A stretch of 64,000 bases of DNA, taken from the NCBI GenBank assembly GCA_035528035.1, contig DATKZI010000017.1, forward strand, positions 1-64,000. The letters are read 5' to 3'. Source of the stretch: JABLTI01 sp035528035 (lineage in GTDB: Archaea; Asgardarchaeota; Heimdallarchaeia; JABLTI01). Below are positions 17,521 to 26,593 of the stretch, piece by piece (position 1 is the stretch's first letter; every line of letters starts with the position of its first letter). The position numbers were made by a program, and so were the translations under genes. The notes beneath the pieces were generated by a model that made no database searches, was not told where the DNA came from, and saw only the letters and a program-made list of their open reading frames with translations.

Positions 17521-18885
17521 TTATATTGATATTGTCATCCTAGAAGTAATAAGATCAGGCATAATAACATTCATTGGTGTAGCAGGTATAGTTACTTCTT
17601 GGAGAACACTTCCAATAATTAATGTTGGATCCTCAAGGATACGATAAATATTTCCGGAAATAAAACAAGGCATGATAGGGTTTATTATTTCACCATTTTT
17701 TATTTCATAACCTTCCACAACTGAAACAACAAAATCACCAGTGAAATAATTAGCATCTTGTGCCCCACTAATTTCTTTAACATAAATTCCATTTCCTAAT
17801 TCATCAAATAAATTAGTAGTTATACTTTTCCTTGCCTTGACAACAAAATTAGAGGCAGTAACCGTGGGAGCATAAACATAACTTCTAGTATCCAAATTTA
17901 ACGAAGTTACTCGATAACAATTACCAAGATAAACATCTTTCCATTGATTTTCTGTACAGGAGAAATTCATTCCTAAAAGTCTTTTACATTTACCACCTGA
18001 AACAACTACTCGAGGTTTACTTGGATACCCTTCATCATCAAAACTGAAAGTGTTTTGAGCACCATTGTATGTAGGATCATCTATTAATTGAAGATTTGAA
18101 TTGAATTTACATGTATTAAAAGACTCATGATATTGACTTCCACTAATATAGCTAAATGAAGGAATAAAAGCAAAAGCCAGTATTTGCCCTGCTGCCTCAG
18201 GACTAAGCATAATTCCTTTTGGACGTCCTGTAGATATTTTCTTGCGACTTTGTTGAGAATAAGCTGTTTTAATTGATGAATTAAATAGTATTTGCCAATT
18301 TTCAAATAATTGTCTTGATGCAAGATGGCTCGAACCCATTCCTATAAAATCACCTACTTGAATGGTTGTTAAAATATTTGCTTTCATCCGGGTCCCAACT
18401 TCTCGTTTCCACATTCGTTCTGAATTAGCTATTAACCTTTCTTCTGTTTCTACTATTACATCTCCATCAAGATTTTTTACTGGTTTGGATTTCTCTATCG
18501 AGATAAGAATTTCACTAATTCGTTCACAAAGTTCTTCAATAGTAATATCTATCAGATTATTATCACGGATATTTTGTACAGGAGTAATATATTTCTTATC
18601 AATAAAATTCCCTTTAACGATTTGAGAAGAATCTCGAGCATTTTGAGCTGAAAGTTCAACAATTTCTTTGATATGCTCAGGAGAATTAGATGAAACAAAA
18701 CTAAGTTGATTATTCAATATAGAACGCAAAGCAATGCCTGAACGTTCTTGTTCAATAATATTCTTTATTACACCCTTTCTAATCTCTATACGCTTCAAAT
18801 TTTTCTTTTGTAAAAAAACTTCTATAGCATCAAGACCGATAGCATGAGAAATTTTCATTGCTTCTTCTGCAAATAATTCAATCAT
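17521..18885 (-). CDS. tldE: TldE/PmbA-like metalloprotease partner
   Basis: The 454-residue protein belongs to the TldD/PmbA family, with the N-terminal 'IGLDAIEVFLQKKNLKRIEI' and the late 'GNGIYVKEISGAQDANYFTGDF' motif (part quoted). It lacks a zinc-binding His-Glu motif, as expected of the TldE partner; TldD and TldE form a heterodimeric peptidase in bacteria. Its ATG begins one base after the stop of tldD, so the two are translationally linked. Confidence 0.87.
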   Translation of the reverse strand: MIELFAEEAMKISHAIGLDAIEVFLQKKNLKRIEIRKGVIKNIIEQERSGIALRSILNNQLSFVSSNSPEHIKEIVELSAQNARDSSQIVKGNFIDKKYITPVQNIRDNNLIDITIEELCERISEILISIEKSKPVKNLDGDVIVETEERLIANSERMWKREVGTRMKANILTTIQVGDFIGMGSSHLASRQLFENWQILFNSSIKTAYSQQSRKKISTGRPKGIMLSPEAAGQILAFAFIPSFSYISGSQYHESFNTCKFNSNLQLIDDPTYNGAQNTFSFDDEGYPSKPRVVVSGGKCKRLLGMNFSCTENQWKDVYLGNCYRVTSLNLDTRSYVYAPTVTASNFVVKARKSITTNLFDELGNGIYVKEISGAQDANYFTGDFVVSVVEGYEIKNGEIINPIMPCFISGNIYRILEDPTLIIGSVLQEVTIPATPMNVIMPDLITSRMTISI

Positions 18886-18886
18886 T

Positions 18887-20329
18887 TTATATTTCCTTCA
18901 TTCCAGTAAAGTCTATCTTTCTTATTTGTCTTTGAGCAATATTAGAGATAACTGACATACGTTTCAAACTTACTTGAGGTGATATTGCTCCTACACTAAC
19001 TCTTTGTCCATTTTTTCCACAATAGGAAGGAAAACTACCTAGATCCTTCGTCATGCCATTTATATCGCCAAGTACTGTATAGAGATTACCAACAATTGAA
19101 AAACCAGTAACAAAATCACTTAGCTCTCCTTTCTCTATTTTCCTACCATATTGAGCATCAAGCTGAAAATTACCATGGATAGTATCGGCATTTCCACCAA
19201 ATGAATCACAAACATAAAGACCATTTCTTGTAACTTCCAAAAGTTCTTCAAAGGTGTAATTCCCAGGTTCAAAGAAAGTATTACTTTGCCTTACTTGAGG
19301 GTAATATAATGCACTTTCTGCTCGACCATTACTTGTTGGTATAACATTTGATTCACCAGCAGTTTCTCTAGTTTGTAAAAAATCAAATAAAATACCATCT
19401 TCTATAATTAATGTACCTGATGCTTTTACTCCTTCATCATCAAAATAATACTCACCATATCCTTTGAAACTTGCATCATCTATTATTGTAACTTGTTCAG
19501 AACCAATTTTACTACCAATTTGATTATTCAAAGGTGAAAGGTCTGATAAAATTAAATCAGCTTCAACAGCATGACAAAATTCATGACATAAATTCCAACC
19601 CATTTCTTCATTTAATATTACTGGTTGTTCCTTAGGTTTGATCAATTTTGCATGAGCAATTTCTGGTAATGTTTTGATAAAGCTATCATGAAACTTATCA
19701 AAATCATTTTTCTCAAATAACTCTATACCCCCTACACCACCAAAACCAACACTTCTGATCTTTTGAAAATTACTTGAACCACTAACCGAGGAACCTAGAA
19801 ATAATGATGCTCTTATCAATATCTGCTCTATTTCTGAACCTTCTGAGTTAAGGAATAATTTCTGAGTATGATTCTCAAGTAATTTTAAATCGAGAACATT
19901 AATTTCTTTTACAGAAGAAGTTTTTTTATTGATATTATTTAAGAGAGTTATGCGATCTTTTTGCTCAAGAAATTGTGGATCTTTTTCACATGAATCAGAA
20001 ACACTAGTTTTTCTAGAAGAAATTTTTGCTAATTGTATTGGAGGTTTAGAATTATTCGCCGCTGTTTTTTTCGCACATTTTATTGCATCATCAACAATTC
20101 GTTTAATAGAAGAATTATCTAAAGAGGAGGAAGAAGCAAACCCCCAACAATTCTTGTAAAGAACACGAACACCAATACTTTTTTGTAAATTAGTATTAAC
20201 CCCACAAATAGAATTATTTCTTAAACCAACATAGTTTGAAAAAGTATTTTCAATTCTCACATCAACGTAATCAGCATCTGTTTTTAAAGCATAATTAATC
20301 ACATCACTGGCAGTTGAAGAGAGAGTCAT
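18887..20329 (-). CDS. tldD: TldD-like zinc metalloprotease
   Basis: The 480-residue catalytic subunit shows the family N-terminus ('DADYVDVRIENT'), the zinc region 'LCHEFCHAVEADLILS' (about 250-265), and the late 'CDSFGGNADTIHGNF' and 'GFSIVGNLYTVLGD' motifs. The usual TldD motif is HExxxH; here the histidines read HExxH (HEFCH), one residue shorter. The downstream EAD is kept, so the metal site may be re-registered. AGGGG precedes the ATG. It is the first gene of the tldD-tldE pair. Confidence 0.87.
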   Translation of the reverse strand: MTLSSTASDVINYALKTDADYVDVRIENTFSNYVGLRNNSICGVNTNLQKSIGVRVLYKNCWGFASSSSLDNSSIKRIVDDAIKCAKKTAANNSKPPIQLAKISSRKTSVSDSCEKDPQFLEQKDRITLLNNINKKTSSVKEINVLDLKLLENHTQKLFLNSEGSEIEQILIRASLFLGSSVSGSSNFQKIRSVGFGGVGGIELFEKNDFDKFHDSFIKTLPEIAHAKLIKPKEQPVILNEEMGWNLCHEFCHAVEADLILSDLSPLNNQIGSKIGSEQVTIIDDASFKGYGEYYFDDEGVKASGTLIIEDGILFDFLQTRETAGESNVIPTSNGRAESALYYPQVRQSNTFFEPGNYTFEELLEVTRNGLYVCDSFGGNADTIHGNFQLDAQYGRKIEKGELSDFVTGFSIVGNLYTVLGDINGMTKDLGSFPSYCGKNGQRVSVGAISPQVSLKRMSVISNIAQRQIRKIDFTGMKEI

Positions 20330-20425
20330 AATGTAACCCCTAAATATTCAAGTACATATTAATCAGTAATAATTACTTCTAGTTATATAAAAGTAAACAA
20401 TAAGAAGATAATTATTAAAAATATC

Positions 20426-20812
20426 CTAATGAGTCATATGATGAGCATATCGCAAAATAATCATCGTATCATTTACTGCTTGCTTTGCATCTTTCATACT
20501 GAAATTTGTCAATGGAGTACCATCGGATTTATTTTCTAAATCACGAGCTAAAGTAAAATAGATATTAATATTATGGCAAGCGTTTGTTACATCTTCTGGT
20601 ACTTTATGATTACTATTAATTACGCGCAATAATGCAATTAAATTATCACCAAAAGTAGATTCATCAATATTTGAAAGAATAGATTTTAATGCCGCAGCAG
20701 TTGCTTGATTTAAAGTAAAACAAGCCCAGGAATATTTCTGATTATTAATGAGAATTTCAGCTATATCATATAATTCTTGGGAATATTTTAACCAATCTTG
20801 TTGTCGAGACAT
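20426..20812 (-). CDS. HEPN-domain protein
   Basis: The 128-residue all-helical protein fits the HEPN family: 'QDWLKYSQELYDIAEIL' as helix 1 and 'SWACFTLNQATAAALKSIL' as the typical helix 2. An R63-x5-H69 pair falls in the third helix, but not clearly at the catalytic Rx4-6H position, so RNase activity is doubtful. HEPN proteins are often paired with a small MNT nucleotidyltransferase as toxin-antitoxin modules; no such partner is adjacent, so a free-standing role is likely. Confidence 0.7.
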   Translation of the reverse strand: MSRQQDWLKYSQELYDIAEILINNQKYSWACFTLNQATAAALKSILSNIDESTFGDNLIALLRVINSNHKVPEDVTNACHNINIYFTLARDLENKSDGTPLTNFSMKDAKQAVNDTMIILRYAHHMTH

Positions 20813-20903
20813 TGTTAATCAACTTAGTTTTTAATTTTCTTTATTTGTAAAAATATTGAATTTTTTAGATAAATAGTAAATAGATGTCTAAATGATAAAG
20901 AGA

Positions 20904-20939
20904 ATAAACAATAGTGGTTAGAAACCACTAACTGTTTAT
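20904..20939 (-). terminator. Strong hairpin after the rpoD-rps9 operon
   Basis: TAGTGGTT (20912-20919) pairs with AACCACTA (20923-20930) around a 3-base loop. An outer ATAAACA/TGTTTAT pair (20904-20910/20933-20939) extends the stem. It lies just after the stop of rps9 on the minus strand and is followed by a T-rich sequence. Confidence 0.6.
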
Positions 20940-20963
20940 GAATATCAATTTTCGACTAATAAT

Positions 20964-21374
20964 TTAACGATAAGATTTTTGATATCGAGCTCTGGCTCCA
21001 GGACCGCCAGCTTTCTTGACTTCTTTTCGTCTTGAATCGGCTACTAGAATAGCTCTATCATAGTACATATACTTGCTTCTGAGTGTAGGATCTTGTGTCC
21101 ATTTTACTAAAGCACGACCAATAGCTGTTCTTGCTGCGTCAGCTTGACCTATAACTCCACCACCATGAGTTCGAACATTAATATCTATAGTCTTGGTAAC
21201 TTCTTCGCCTGCTAACACTAATGGTTCTAGAATTTTCATTCGGGTTAATTCAGATGGATAAACTTCAAGTGGAACAGAGTTTATACGAACGCGACCTTTA
21301 CCAGCTTTAATAGTAGCACGAGCGATAGCTGTTTTTCTTTTGCCAGATGTTAAGATGATTCTTTTTGAGGACAT
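20964..21374 (-). CDS. rps9: Ribosomal protein uS9
   Basis: The ~136-residue protein has the uS9 layout: 'SGKRKTAIARATIKAGKG' near the N-terminus, 'RTHGGGVIGQADAARTAIGRAL' (part quoted) and the basic tail 'GARARYQKSYR' that reaches the P-site tRNA. I place the start at ATG 21374 because AGGTGAT lies about 8 bases upstream; the GTG at 21386 is inside that site. It is the last gene of the rpoD-rpl18e-rpl13-rps9 operon. Confidence 0.95.
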   Translation of the reverse strand: MSSKRIILTSGKRKTAIARATIKAGKGRVRINSVPLEVYPSELTRMKILEPLVLAGEEVTKTIDINVRTHGGGVIGQADAARTAIGRALVKWTQDPTLRSKYMYYDRAILVADSRRKEVKKAGGPGARARYQKSYR

Positions 21375-21397
21375 TGTCATTATCACCTATTGTTTTA

Positions 21398-21859
21398 TTA
21401 TTTATATGTTGGATCTAAGTCTGAGTCGTAATTCCAACCCAACTCTTTGCAAAGCTTAGCGACTGTTATTTTTTTAACTGTTAACTTTTCAGAGTCAGCT
21501 TCAGCTACTTTAATTTTAGTAGCTTTTTCAAATTCTTCAGGAACAGAAATCCAGCATTTTAAGCGGTGATAGGCGTCCTTTCCTTTAGGTTTTTTAAATG
21601 GTAACATGCCCCTAATAGATCTTCTAACAAATCTATCTGGTTGACGATAATGGAAAGGTCCACGTAAAGGATTATATTTACTTCTTATTCCTAATTTCTC
21701 CTTATAGCTCGAAATAATTGAAGCGGGATTTCCAGAGATCACTATTTTTTCAACGTTAATTACGTCCACAGTTTCACCTGTTAGCAATCTTTTAGCAACA
21801 TTTGTAGAGAGACGACCAAGGATGGCTCCTTCGGCATCAATAACAACTTTGTTTGACAT
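21398..21859 (-). CDS. rpl13: Ribosomal protein uL13
   Basis: The 153-residue protein matches uL13: 'VIDAEGAILGRLSTNVAKRL' at the start and 'RSIRGMLPFKKPKGKDAY' in the middle. GGAGTG precedes the ATG. It lies 24 bases downstream of rpl18e and upstream of rps9, the standard archaeal order. Confidence 0.95.
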   Translation of the reverse strand: MSNKVVIDAEGAILGRLSTNVAKRLLTGETVDVINVEKIVISGNPASIISSYKEKLGIRSKYNPLRGPFHYRQPDRFVRRSIRGMLPFKKPKGKDAYHRLKCWISVPEEFEKATKIKVAEADSEKLTVKKITVAKLCKELGWNYDSDLDPTYK

Positions 21860-21882
21860 TTTCTTTTTTCACTCCGAGCTTA

Positions 21883-22254
21883 TTAGGTAAGGATATGAAC
21901 TTTTGCAAGCTCTGCTGCTGGTAAATTCATTAAATCTATTAATGAAAGTGTTTTTCCACCAGCTTTGGTTATTTTTTCTACGGCAATTTCGCTGAAATTT
22001 AATGCAGCGATAGTATAGCTGCCCTTTATCTCACCAGAAGCTAAAACCTTTCCGGGAATAACGATCAATTCATCTTTCTTAGCATAACGACTAATTTTGC
22101 TAAGATTGACAACTGGACGTTGCCTTCTAGGTTTACCAAGCCTTGTGGAGAGAACAGTCCAAAAAGTATGCTTTTTATCTGCAGCACCTTTCTTTCGTAA
22201 ATCGCGAATTAACGCGACGGTATTTGGATCTGATGGCCCTGTTGGTTTTGGCAT
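21883..22254 (-). CDS. rpl18e: Ribosomal protein eL18
   Basis: The ~123-residue protein matches eL18 ('PNTVALIRDLRKKGA', 'RQRPVVNLSKISRYAK', 'VIPGKVLASGEI'), a large-subunit protein of archaea and eukaryotes related to bacterial uL15. The start at ATG 22254 (MPKPTGPSD) has GGAGG about 11 bases upstream, while an ATG at 22278 would include that site within the coding region. Its place between rpoD and rpl13 is conserved in archaea. Confidence 0.93.
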   Translation of the reverse strand: MPKPTGPSDPNTVALIRDLRKKGAADKKHTFWTVLSTRLGKPRRQRPVVNLSKISRYAKKDELIVIPGKVLASGEIKGSYTIAALNFSEIAVEKITKAGGKTLSLIDLMNLPAAELAKVHILT

Positions 22255-22304
22255 TTTCTCACAATCCTCCGTCTTCATAAATGAAAACTATTTTGGATAT
22301 GAAC

Positions 22305-23138
22305 CTATGATTTTTTCTTAAGATATTGTTCTAAAGCTATTTTATATTCGTTCTCGAAGTCTTTTGCTTTATTTTTGAGGATTTCGGTTGCTTTTCTAAA
22401 AGTATCCAATGGTGAAATTGCACCAGTTGTTTCTAATAGAAAGATGAAATCTCCATCTACATGACCCATTTTTAAGGAATCATAAGTGCAAGCATTTGTG
22501 CAAAGGTCGCACAAAAGGCATTCTAATGGGTCTGTTAAGGTTACTATTTTTTTAGTGACGTTCAAGATATTTTTTGGACATGCTTCTACGCAATCCATAC
22601 AGCCAGTACATTTTGAGGGATCTTGTTCTACTTTGGGATAATATCGGTAACTACAAGTTACTGCTGGAGCCCATTTAGCATGATCTTTTCCTCGACCCAT
22701 CATAGCAATTGCTTCCAAAGTTATTTTTTGACCTGGACCTAGTTTTGCTATAGGTATTTTATCAGATACTGGTCTTATTTTTGGATCATCTGAATGCAAA
22801 TCCTTAGAATAAGCTACACGAGTTTCATCTAGACTTGCTTCGACTTCAAGAGTTAGTGGAACACTACAGAATTGACAACCTTCACCACCACAATTTTCAC
22901 ATTCTTTTGCGATTGTGAATTCATCAATTGGTGTTGTTAGAGGTATTAAACCAAGTCTATGAGCTACCATTTCATCTAGTACAGGAGAAGTATTTTCAAC
23001 TAAGATAATATCCTCTATTGCTAGAGTTGGTACTTCTGACATTATGGTTCTTCTAAGTGAATTAACAAACGTATAAGTGCTTCCTTTGAGGAGGAAACGT
23101 AGCTTGTTACCTTTATTTTCAATGACCTCTAATTCCAT
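22305..23138 (-). CDS. rpoD: RNA polymerase subunit D (Rpb3 homologue) with two 4Fe-4S clusters
   Basis: The 277-residue protein has the alpha/Rpb3 fold split by an inserted ferredoxin domain. Cysteines C80/C83/C88/C91 form a zinc-type site. C177/C180/C183/C187 and C207/C210/C213/C217 form two complete 4Fe-4S motifs. It nucleates polymerase assembly with subunit L; in studied archaea the cluster supports D-L heterodimer assembly. In many archaea rps13, rps4 and rps11 precede rpoD. Here rpoD is the first gene, with a divergent nadM upstream. Confidence 0.94.
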   Translation of the reverse strand: MELEVIENKGNKLRFLLKGSTYTFVNSLRRTIMSEVPTLAIEDIILVENTSPVLDEMVAHRLGLIPLTTPIDEFTIAKECENCGGEGCQFCSVPLTLEVEASLDETRVAYSKDLHSDDPKIRPVSDKIPIAKLGPGQKITLEAIAMMGRGKDHAKWAPAVTCSYRYYPKVEQDPSKCTGCMDCVEACPKNILNVTKKIVTLTDPLECLLCDLCTNACTYDSLKMGHVDGDFIFLLETTGAISPLDTFRKATEILKNKAKDFENEYKIALEQYLKKKS

Positions 23139-23342
23139 GGTTTATCACAACATCTTCATTTGTCCTTATTACTTTTAAAATTGGACAAAAGATACTTGAT
23201 ACGTATCATTTCTCGAATGTCAGAAAATTACTTATAAAGTTTTTTAAGATAATGAACTTAAATAATAGTATTAATATTTCCTAAAGAAAGTAATTTAACA
23301 TAGTAATTATATAATTTTACATCCATATGGAGATAATCGATA

Positions 23343-23864
23343 ATGCGCGGAATGATTGTCGGAAGGTTTCAACCCTTTCATAAAGGTCACCTAAATGCAG
23401 TAAAATATATCCTTTCAGAAATGGATGATTTAATAATAATTATTGCTGCTTCTCAACAAAGTCACCAGCCTGATAATCCATTTACTGCTGGAGAACGTTA
23501 TGCAATGATTCATGAAGCATTAGTAGATGAACTGAAAGATATTACTCGAGTGATCATTATTCCAGCAAATGACGTAAGAGATAATGGGTTATGGGTTGCT
23601 CATTTAACAAGATTAGTTCCAAAATTTGATATAGTATATACTAATAATCCTCTAACAGCTTTTCTGTTCCAGCAAGCTGGTAAAGAAGTTAGGAATCCAC
23701 CAATGTATGATCGAACTGACTATAGTGCTGATCATATTCGTGATTTGATTTTAGAACATAATAATTCGTGGAAAAAGCTAGTCCCAAAAGCTGTAGCTAA
23801 AGTTATTGAAGAGGTTGATGGAATCAATCGAATTAAAATAATCAATTCAACAGATAAAAGTTAA
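23343..23864 (+). CDS. nadM: Nicotinamide-nucleotide adenylyltransferase, archaeal NadM type
   Basis: The 173-residue enzyme joins NMN and ATP to make NAD. It starts MRGMIVGRFQPFHKGH, with the nucleotidyltransferase GRFQPFHxGH motif, and continues 'NPFTAGERYAMI' and 'RTDYSADHIRDLI', the ISSTxxR-like position (here SADHIR). The length is usual for archaeal NadM. Its stop overlaps that of the convergent alkyltransferase by 4 bases. Confidence 0.93.
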   Translation: MRGMIVGRFQPFHKGHLNAVKYILSEMDDLIIIIAASQQSHQPDNPFTAGERYAMIHEALVDELKDITRVIIIPANDVRDNGLWVAHLTRLVPKFDIVYTNNPLTAFLFQQAGKEVRNPPMYDRTDYSADHIRDLILEHNNSWKKLVPKAVAKVIEEVDGINRIKIINSTDKS

Positions 23865-24235
23865 GAAAATTTATGTCGATAAACTTTCAGATTAATTTTC
23901 CCTTTTACTACTTCAACACCTTCATTACGAAGCATTTGTATTTTTTCTTGAACAGCACCAGGTTCTCCACCTCTAAAATTACCAATTGATCCATCAGATT
24001 TGATAACTCTATGGCAGGGAATAAAGGGACCACAAACATTATTCCTCATGGTTGTACCAACTGCTCGAGATGCTAAAGGGGAGTAATTAGGATTTCTTCT
24101 AGCTAATTCTACAGCTAAATCTCCATAAGTAGTAACTTTTCCTTTTGGTACTTCAGCTAAAATACGTAATATAGCTTGTTGATAAGAGCTTAATGTTGCT
24201 AATTTTTTCTCATCTTCTGGAGTAATAATATACAT
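23861..24235 (-). CDS. ogt: Methylated-DNA-protein cysteine methyltransferase
   Basis: The ~124-residue protein repairs O6-alkylguanine by taking the alkyl group onto its cysteine. The active-site loop 'FIPCHRVI' is intact (cysteine of PCHR). The helix-turn-helix 'GKVTTYGDLA' and 'SRAVGTTMRNN' fit as well. It is shorter than bacterial Ogt, lacking a full N-terminal domain. The start at ATG 24235 (MYIITPEDEKK) has GGTG upstream. Confidence 0.9.
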   Translation of the reverse strand: MYIITPEDEKKLATLSSYQQAILRILAEVPKGKVTTYGDLAVELARRNPNYSPLASRAVGTTMRNNVCGPFIPCHRVIKSDGSIGNFRGGEPGAVQEKIQMLRNEGVEVVKGKINLKVYRHKFS

Positions 24236-24304
24236 TATGAACACCATTTTATTTTTAATAAATATAAAACAAATAGAGATTAAATAAATATGTAAAAGTA
24301 AGGA

Positions 24305-25390
24305 TTATTTTTGATGGTTTTGTATGGTAGTTGGTTCACACGAAATAGTTCCAGGTTTTCCTTCTTGTCCATCCACGATAAACTCAGCTCCAGTAAATTT
24401 CTTAACAATTTCTATATTTGTTATTGTATGAAGAGTTATTTTAGTTGTATCAATAATCGATGGAAAATCAGACAAACTCATCCATAAAATGAGTTGATCG
24501 GCTAAGTGATAATCTATTGGTTTTTGTGTTGCTATCTGTTCAAGTAGTCTTTTAGCTGCGATTTTACCGACTTCCTCTGCTGGAAGACCTTTTTCACCTA
24601 AACCATCACCAGCTAATATTGTACCGTAATTTGTATAAGCCCAGAGAATAATCCCCGTACCTGGCCCTACGTGAGTATCATATTTTGGTTCAGGACAATC
24701 TCGTTCAATATTCTCTAAAGTATAATCATGCTTTTTTAATTCCTCTTCAGCAGAAGTAATCATTCTATCGACAATATGAGAAGGCAACTGAACAGCATGA
24801 GCTTTAGCATTTATTCGTTCAATCTTGAAAGGCTCTTCAAATTTATACATTATTGGTTGCAAACGTATAATTGGATTTACATCACAAGATAAAGTTCCAC
24901 CACCTCTCGGATAATGCCCTCGTCTACCTTGACACAAAGTGATATCAAGACCCAATCGCTCCAGCATAGGTAAATAAACAAACCGAATATAATCAAGTGG
25001 AGGAGCCATAGGAACATCAGTTCCTCCTTTAAGGAGGAGCTTAGTAGGATTAGGAGCATAAGCAGCCACAGGAATAAGCGCTTGAAGCATTAAAGTAAGA
25101 CTTCCTGCTGTTTGTACATCTATTTTATATTCTCCTCCATTTATCTTTCCAGGATAGAATGTTACTTGACTTGAACCTAGATTGACTCCTGTCATTTCAG
25201 CATTGCAAATTTCACCAATGCTTTTAATGACAAAAGTATGTTGATTGCGTAAACCAGGTTTTGATCGTTTTGCTCGTATGTTAAATATTTCAACGGGTTT
25301 CTGAAAAATTGTTGATAAAGCAATGGTGTTTCGTACAATTGATCCACCACCCTCTAACAAAGAGCCATCTATTTTTATTAAATCAGTCAA
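24305..25390 (-). CDS. rtcA: RNA 3'-terminal phosphate cyclase
   Basis: The ~361-residue enzyme makes 2',3'-cyclic phosphate ends on RNA using ATP. It shows 'KIDGSLLEGGGSIVRNTIALS' (part quoted; family motif GSxLEGGGQ), 'IFNIRAKRSKPGLRNQH', 'RRGHYPRGGG' and 'HLADQLILWMSLS' with the nucleotidylated His. TTG at 25390 gives the usual family start (LTDLIKIDGS). An ATG at 25411 would add seven residues. Either choice overlaps the 3' end of the Nog1-like gene, implying coupling. Confidence 0.9.
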   Translation of the reverse strand: MTDLIKIDGSLLEGGGSIVRNTIALSTIFQKPVEIFNIRAKRSKPGLRNQHTFVIKSIGEICNAEMTGVNLGSSQVTFYPGKINGGEYKIDVQTAGSLTLMLQALIPVAAYAPNPTKLLLKGGTDVPMAPPLDYIRFVYLPMLERLGLDITLCQGRRGHYPRGGGTLSCDVNPIIRLQPIMYKFEEPFKIERINAKAHAVQLPSHIVDRMITSAEEELKKHDYTLENIERDCPEPKYDTHVGPGTGIILWAYTNYGTILAGDGLGEKGLPAEEVGKIAAKRLLEQIATQKPIDYHLADQLILWMSLSDFPSIIDTTKITLHTITNIEIVKKFTGAEFIVDGQEGKPGTISCEPTTIQNHQK

Positions 25391-26489
25391 AAAATATCCA
25401 CTCAACGCCACTTTCTTTCTTTGTTTTGCCTTCTAATTCTGGTTCTATCTTTTTATTTTGAGTTGAATATAATTTCTTTTCAGGTATTTTATCAATTATT
25501 CCAAGAATAATTTCTTCTAATATTGATCTATTAGCCTCAATTGTTGCTATTGCTTGATATTTCCCTACTTTTTGAAATACTTGCTCTAGTTGCTCTTTTG
25601 ATAAAACATCTTCTTTGTTAATAAAAACATAAATTGGAATTTCAGAGAATTTTTCTTTTATTTCATTAAGTAAATTTTGTTGATGCTCTAGTGATAATGG
25701 AGCATCTTCAGTTGGGTCGTATAAGAAAATAATGCTATCTGCCAAATATTTCAAGGCTAGGATGCTTTTCATTTCAATATTGTTTCGTTCATATAAGGGT
25801 CTATCTAATAGGCCAGGGGTATCTAATAATTGATAAGAGGTAAATTGTTGTTTTCTATGACCACAGATCAATTCTTTTGTTGTAAAAGGATATGAAGCAA
25901 TTTCTGGAGTTCCTGTTGATACTAATTTAACAAAACTGGATTTACCAGCATTCGGTGGACCTGCAAAAGCAATTGTTTTTTCATTAAGATTGAAATCAGG
26001 CAATTTTGATAATTGGATTTTGGCTTCAATAAGATCGTTGAGAGGTTCACTCAAATTCTTTATGGTAGAACCAACACGCCCTATTGTCTCGCCTCTTATT
26101 TTTTTAGCCTCATCAGCAGTAGTACTATTTCCTAGTTTCTTGGATATCGCCCTTTCAATACTTCGCAAAGCCCATCGAGTATGATTGATTCTTGAGAGGG
26201 AGGTTTGAAGTCTTTCAACACCAAAAAGAACATCAATTAGTTCTTTATGAAATGGATGAAGAGCATCTATAATTGGGAAATTATTTACAATGGTCATTAA
26301 TTGATTTTCTAATTCTGGAAATAGGTATCTGAATTGCCTAAAATAAAGGGTTTTATAGAAGGAGTAATCAGAACGACGTTTTTTATTTCCTTTAGTTGGG
26401 TCCAATTGAATCTTTTTTAATTTAGAGAATATAATATCAGCCAATTTTTCGGATGTGGGAATATGGGGGATTCTTTTGAATTGGCTCAT
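25383..26489 (-). CDS. Nog1-like GTPase (OBG/HflX superfamily)
   Basis: The ~368-residue protein has an N-terminal helical bundle (about 1-165), then the G domain: 'AFAGPPNAGKSSF' (P-loop), 'SYPFTTKELICGH' (switch I), 'LLDTPGLLDRP' (G3) and 'VFINKEDVL' (G4). This is the arrangement of NOG1, which acts in large-subunit assembly in eukaryotes; archaeal homologues are shorter, as here. The ATG at 26489 (MSQFKRIP) is preceded by AAGGTG. It is followed by rtcA with an 8-base overlap. Confidence 0.87.
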   Translation of the reverse strand: MSQFKRIPHIPTSEKLADIIFSKLKKIQLDPTKGNKKRRSDYSFYKTLYFRQFRYLFPELENQLMTIVNNFPIIDALHPFHKELIDVLFGVERLQTSLSRINHTRWALRSIERAISKKLGNSTTADEAKKIRGETIGRVGSTIKNLSEPLNDLIEAKIQLSKLPDFNLNEKTIAFAGPPNAGKSSFVKLVSTGTPEIASYPFTTKELICGHRKQQFTSYQLLDTPGLLDRPLYERNNIEMKSILALKYLADSIIFLYDPTEDAPLSLEHQQNLLNEIKEKFSEIPIYVFINKEDVLSKEQLEQVFQKVGKYQAIATIEANRSILEEIILGIIDKIPEKKLYSTQNKKIEPELEGKTKKESGVEWIFFD

Positions 26490-26593
26490 TATTAACACCT
26501 TATTTGATAATTTCTCATTTGACTAATTACAAATACATTTAGCACAGTTCACTGGACTTAAAGATTACTTATTACTTAGAGGAATGTAAGATA

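Noticed and set aside
20426..20812. HEPN-MNT toxin-antitoxin pair.
   Set aside because: No small MNT nucleotidyltransferase is adjacent and the R-x5-H is not convincingly placed.
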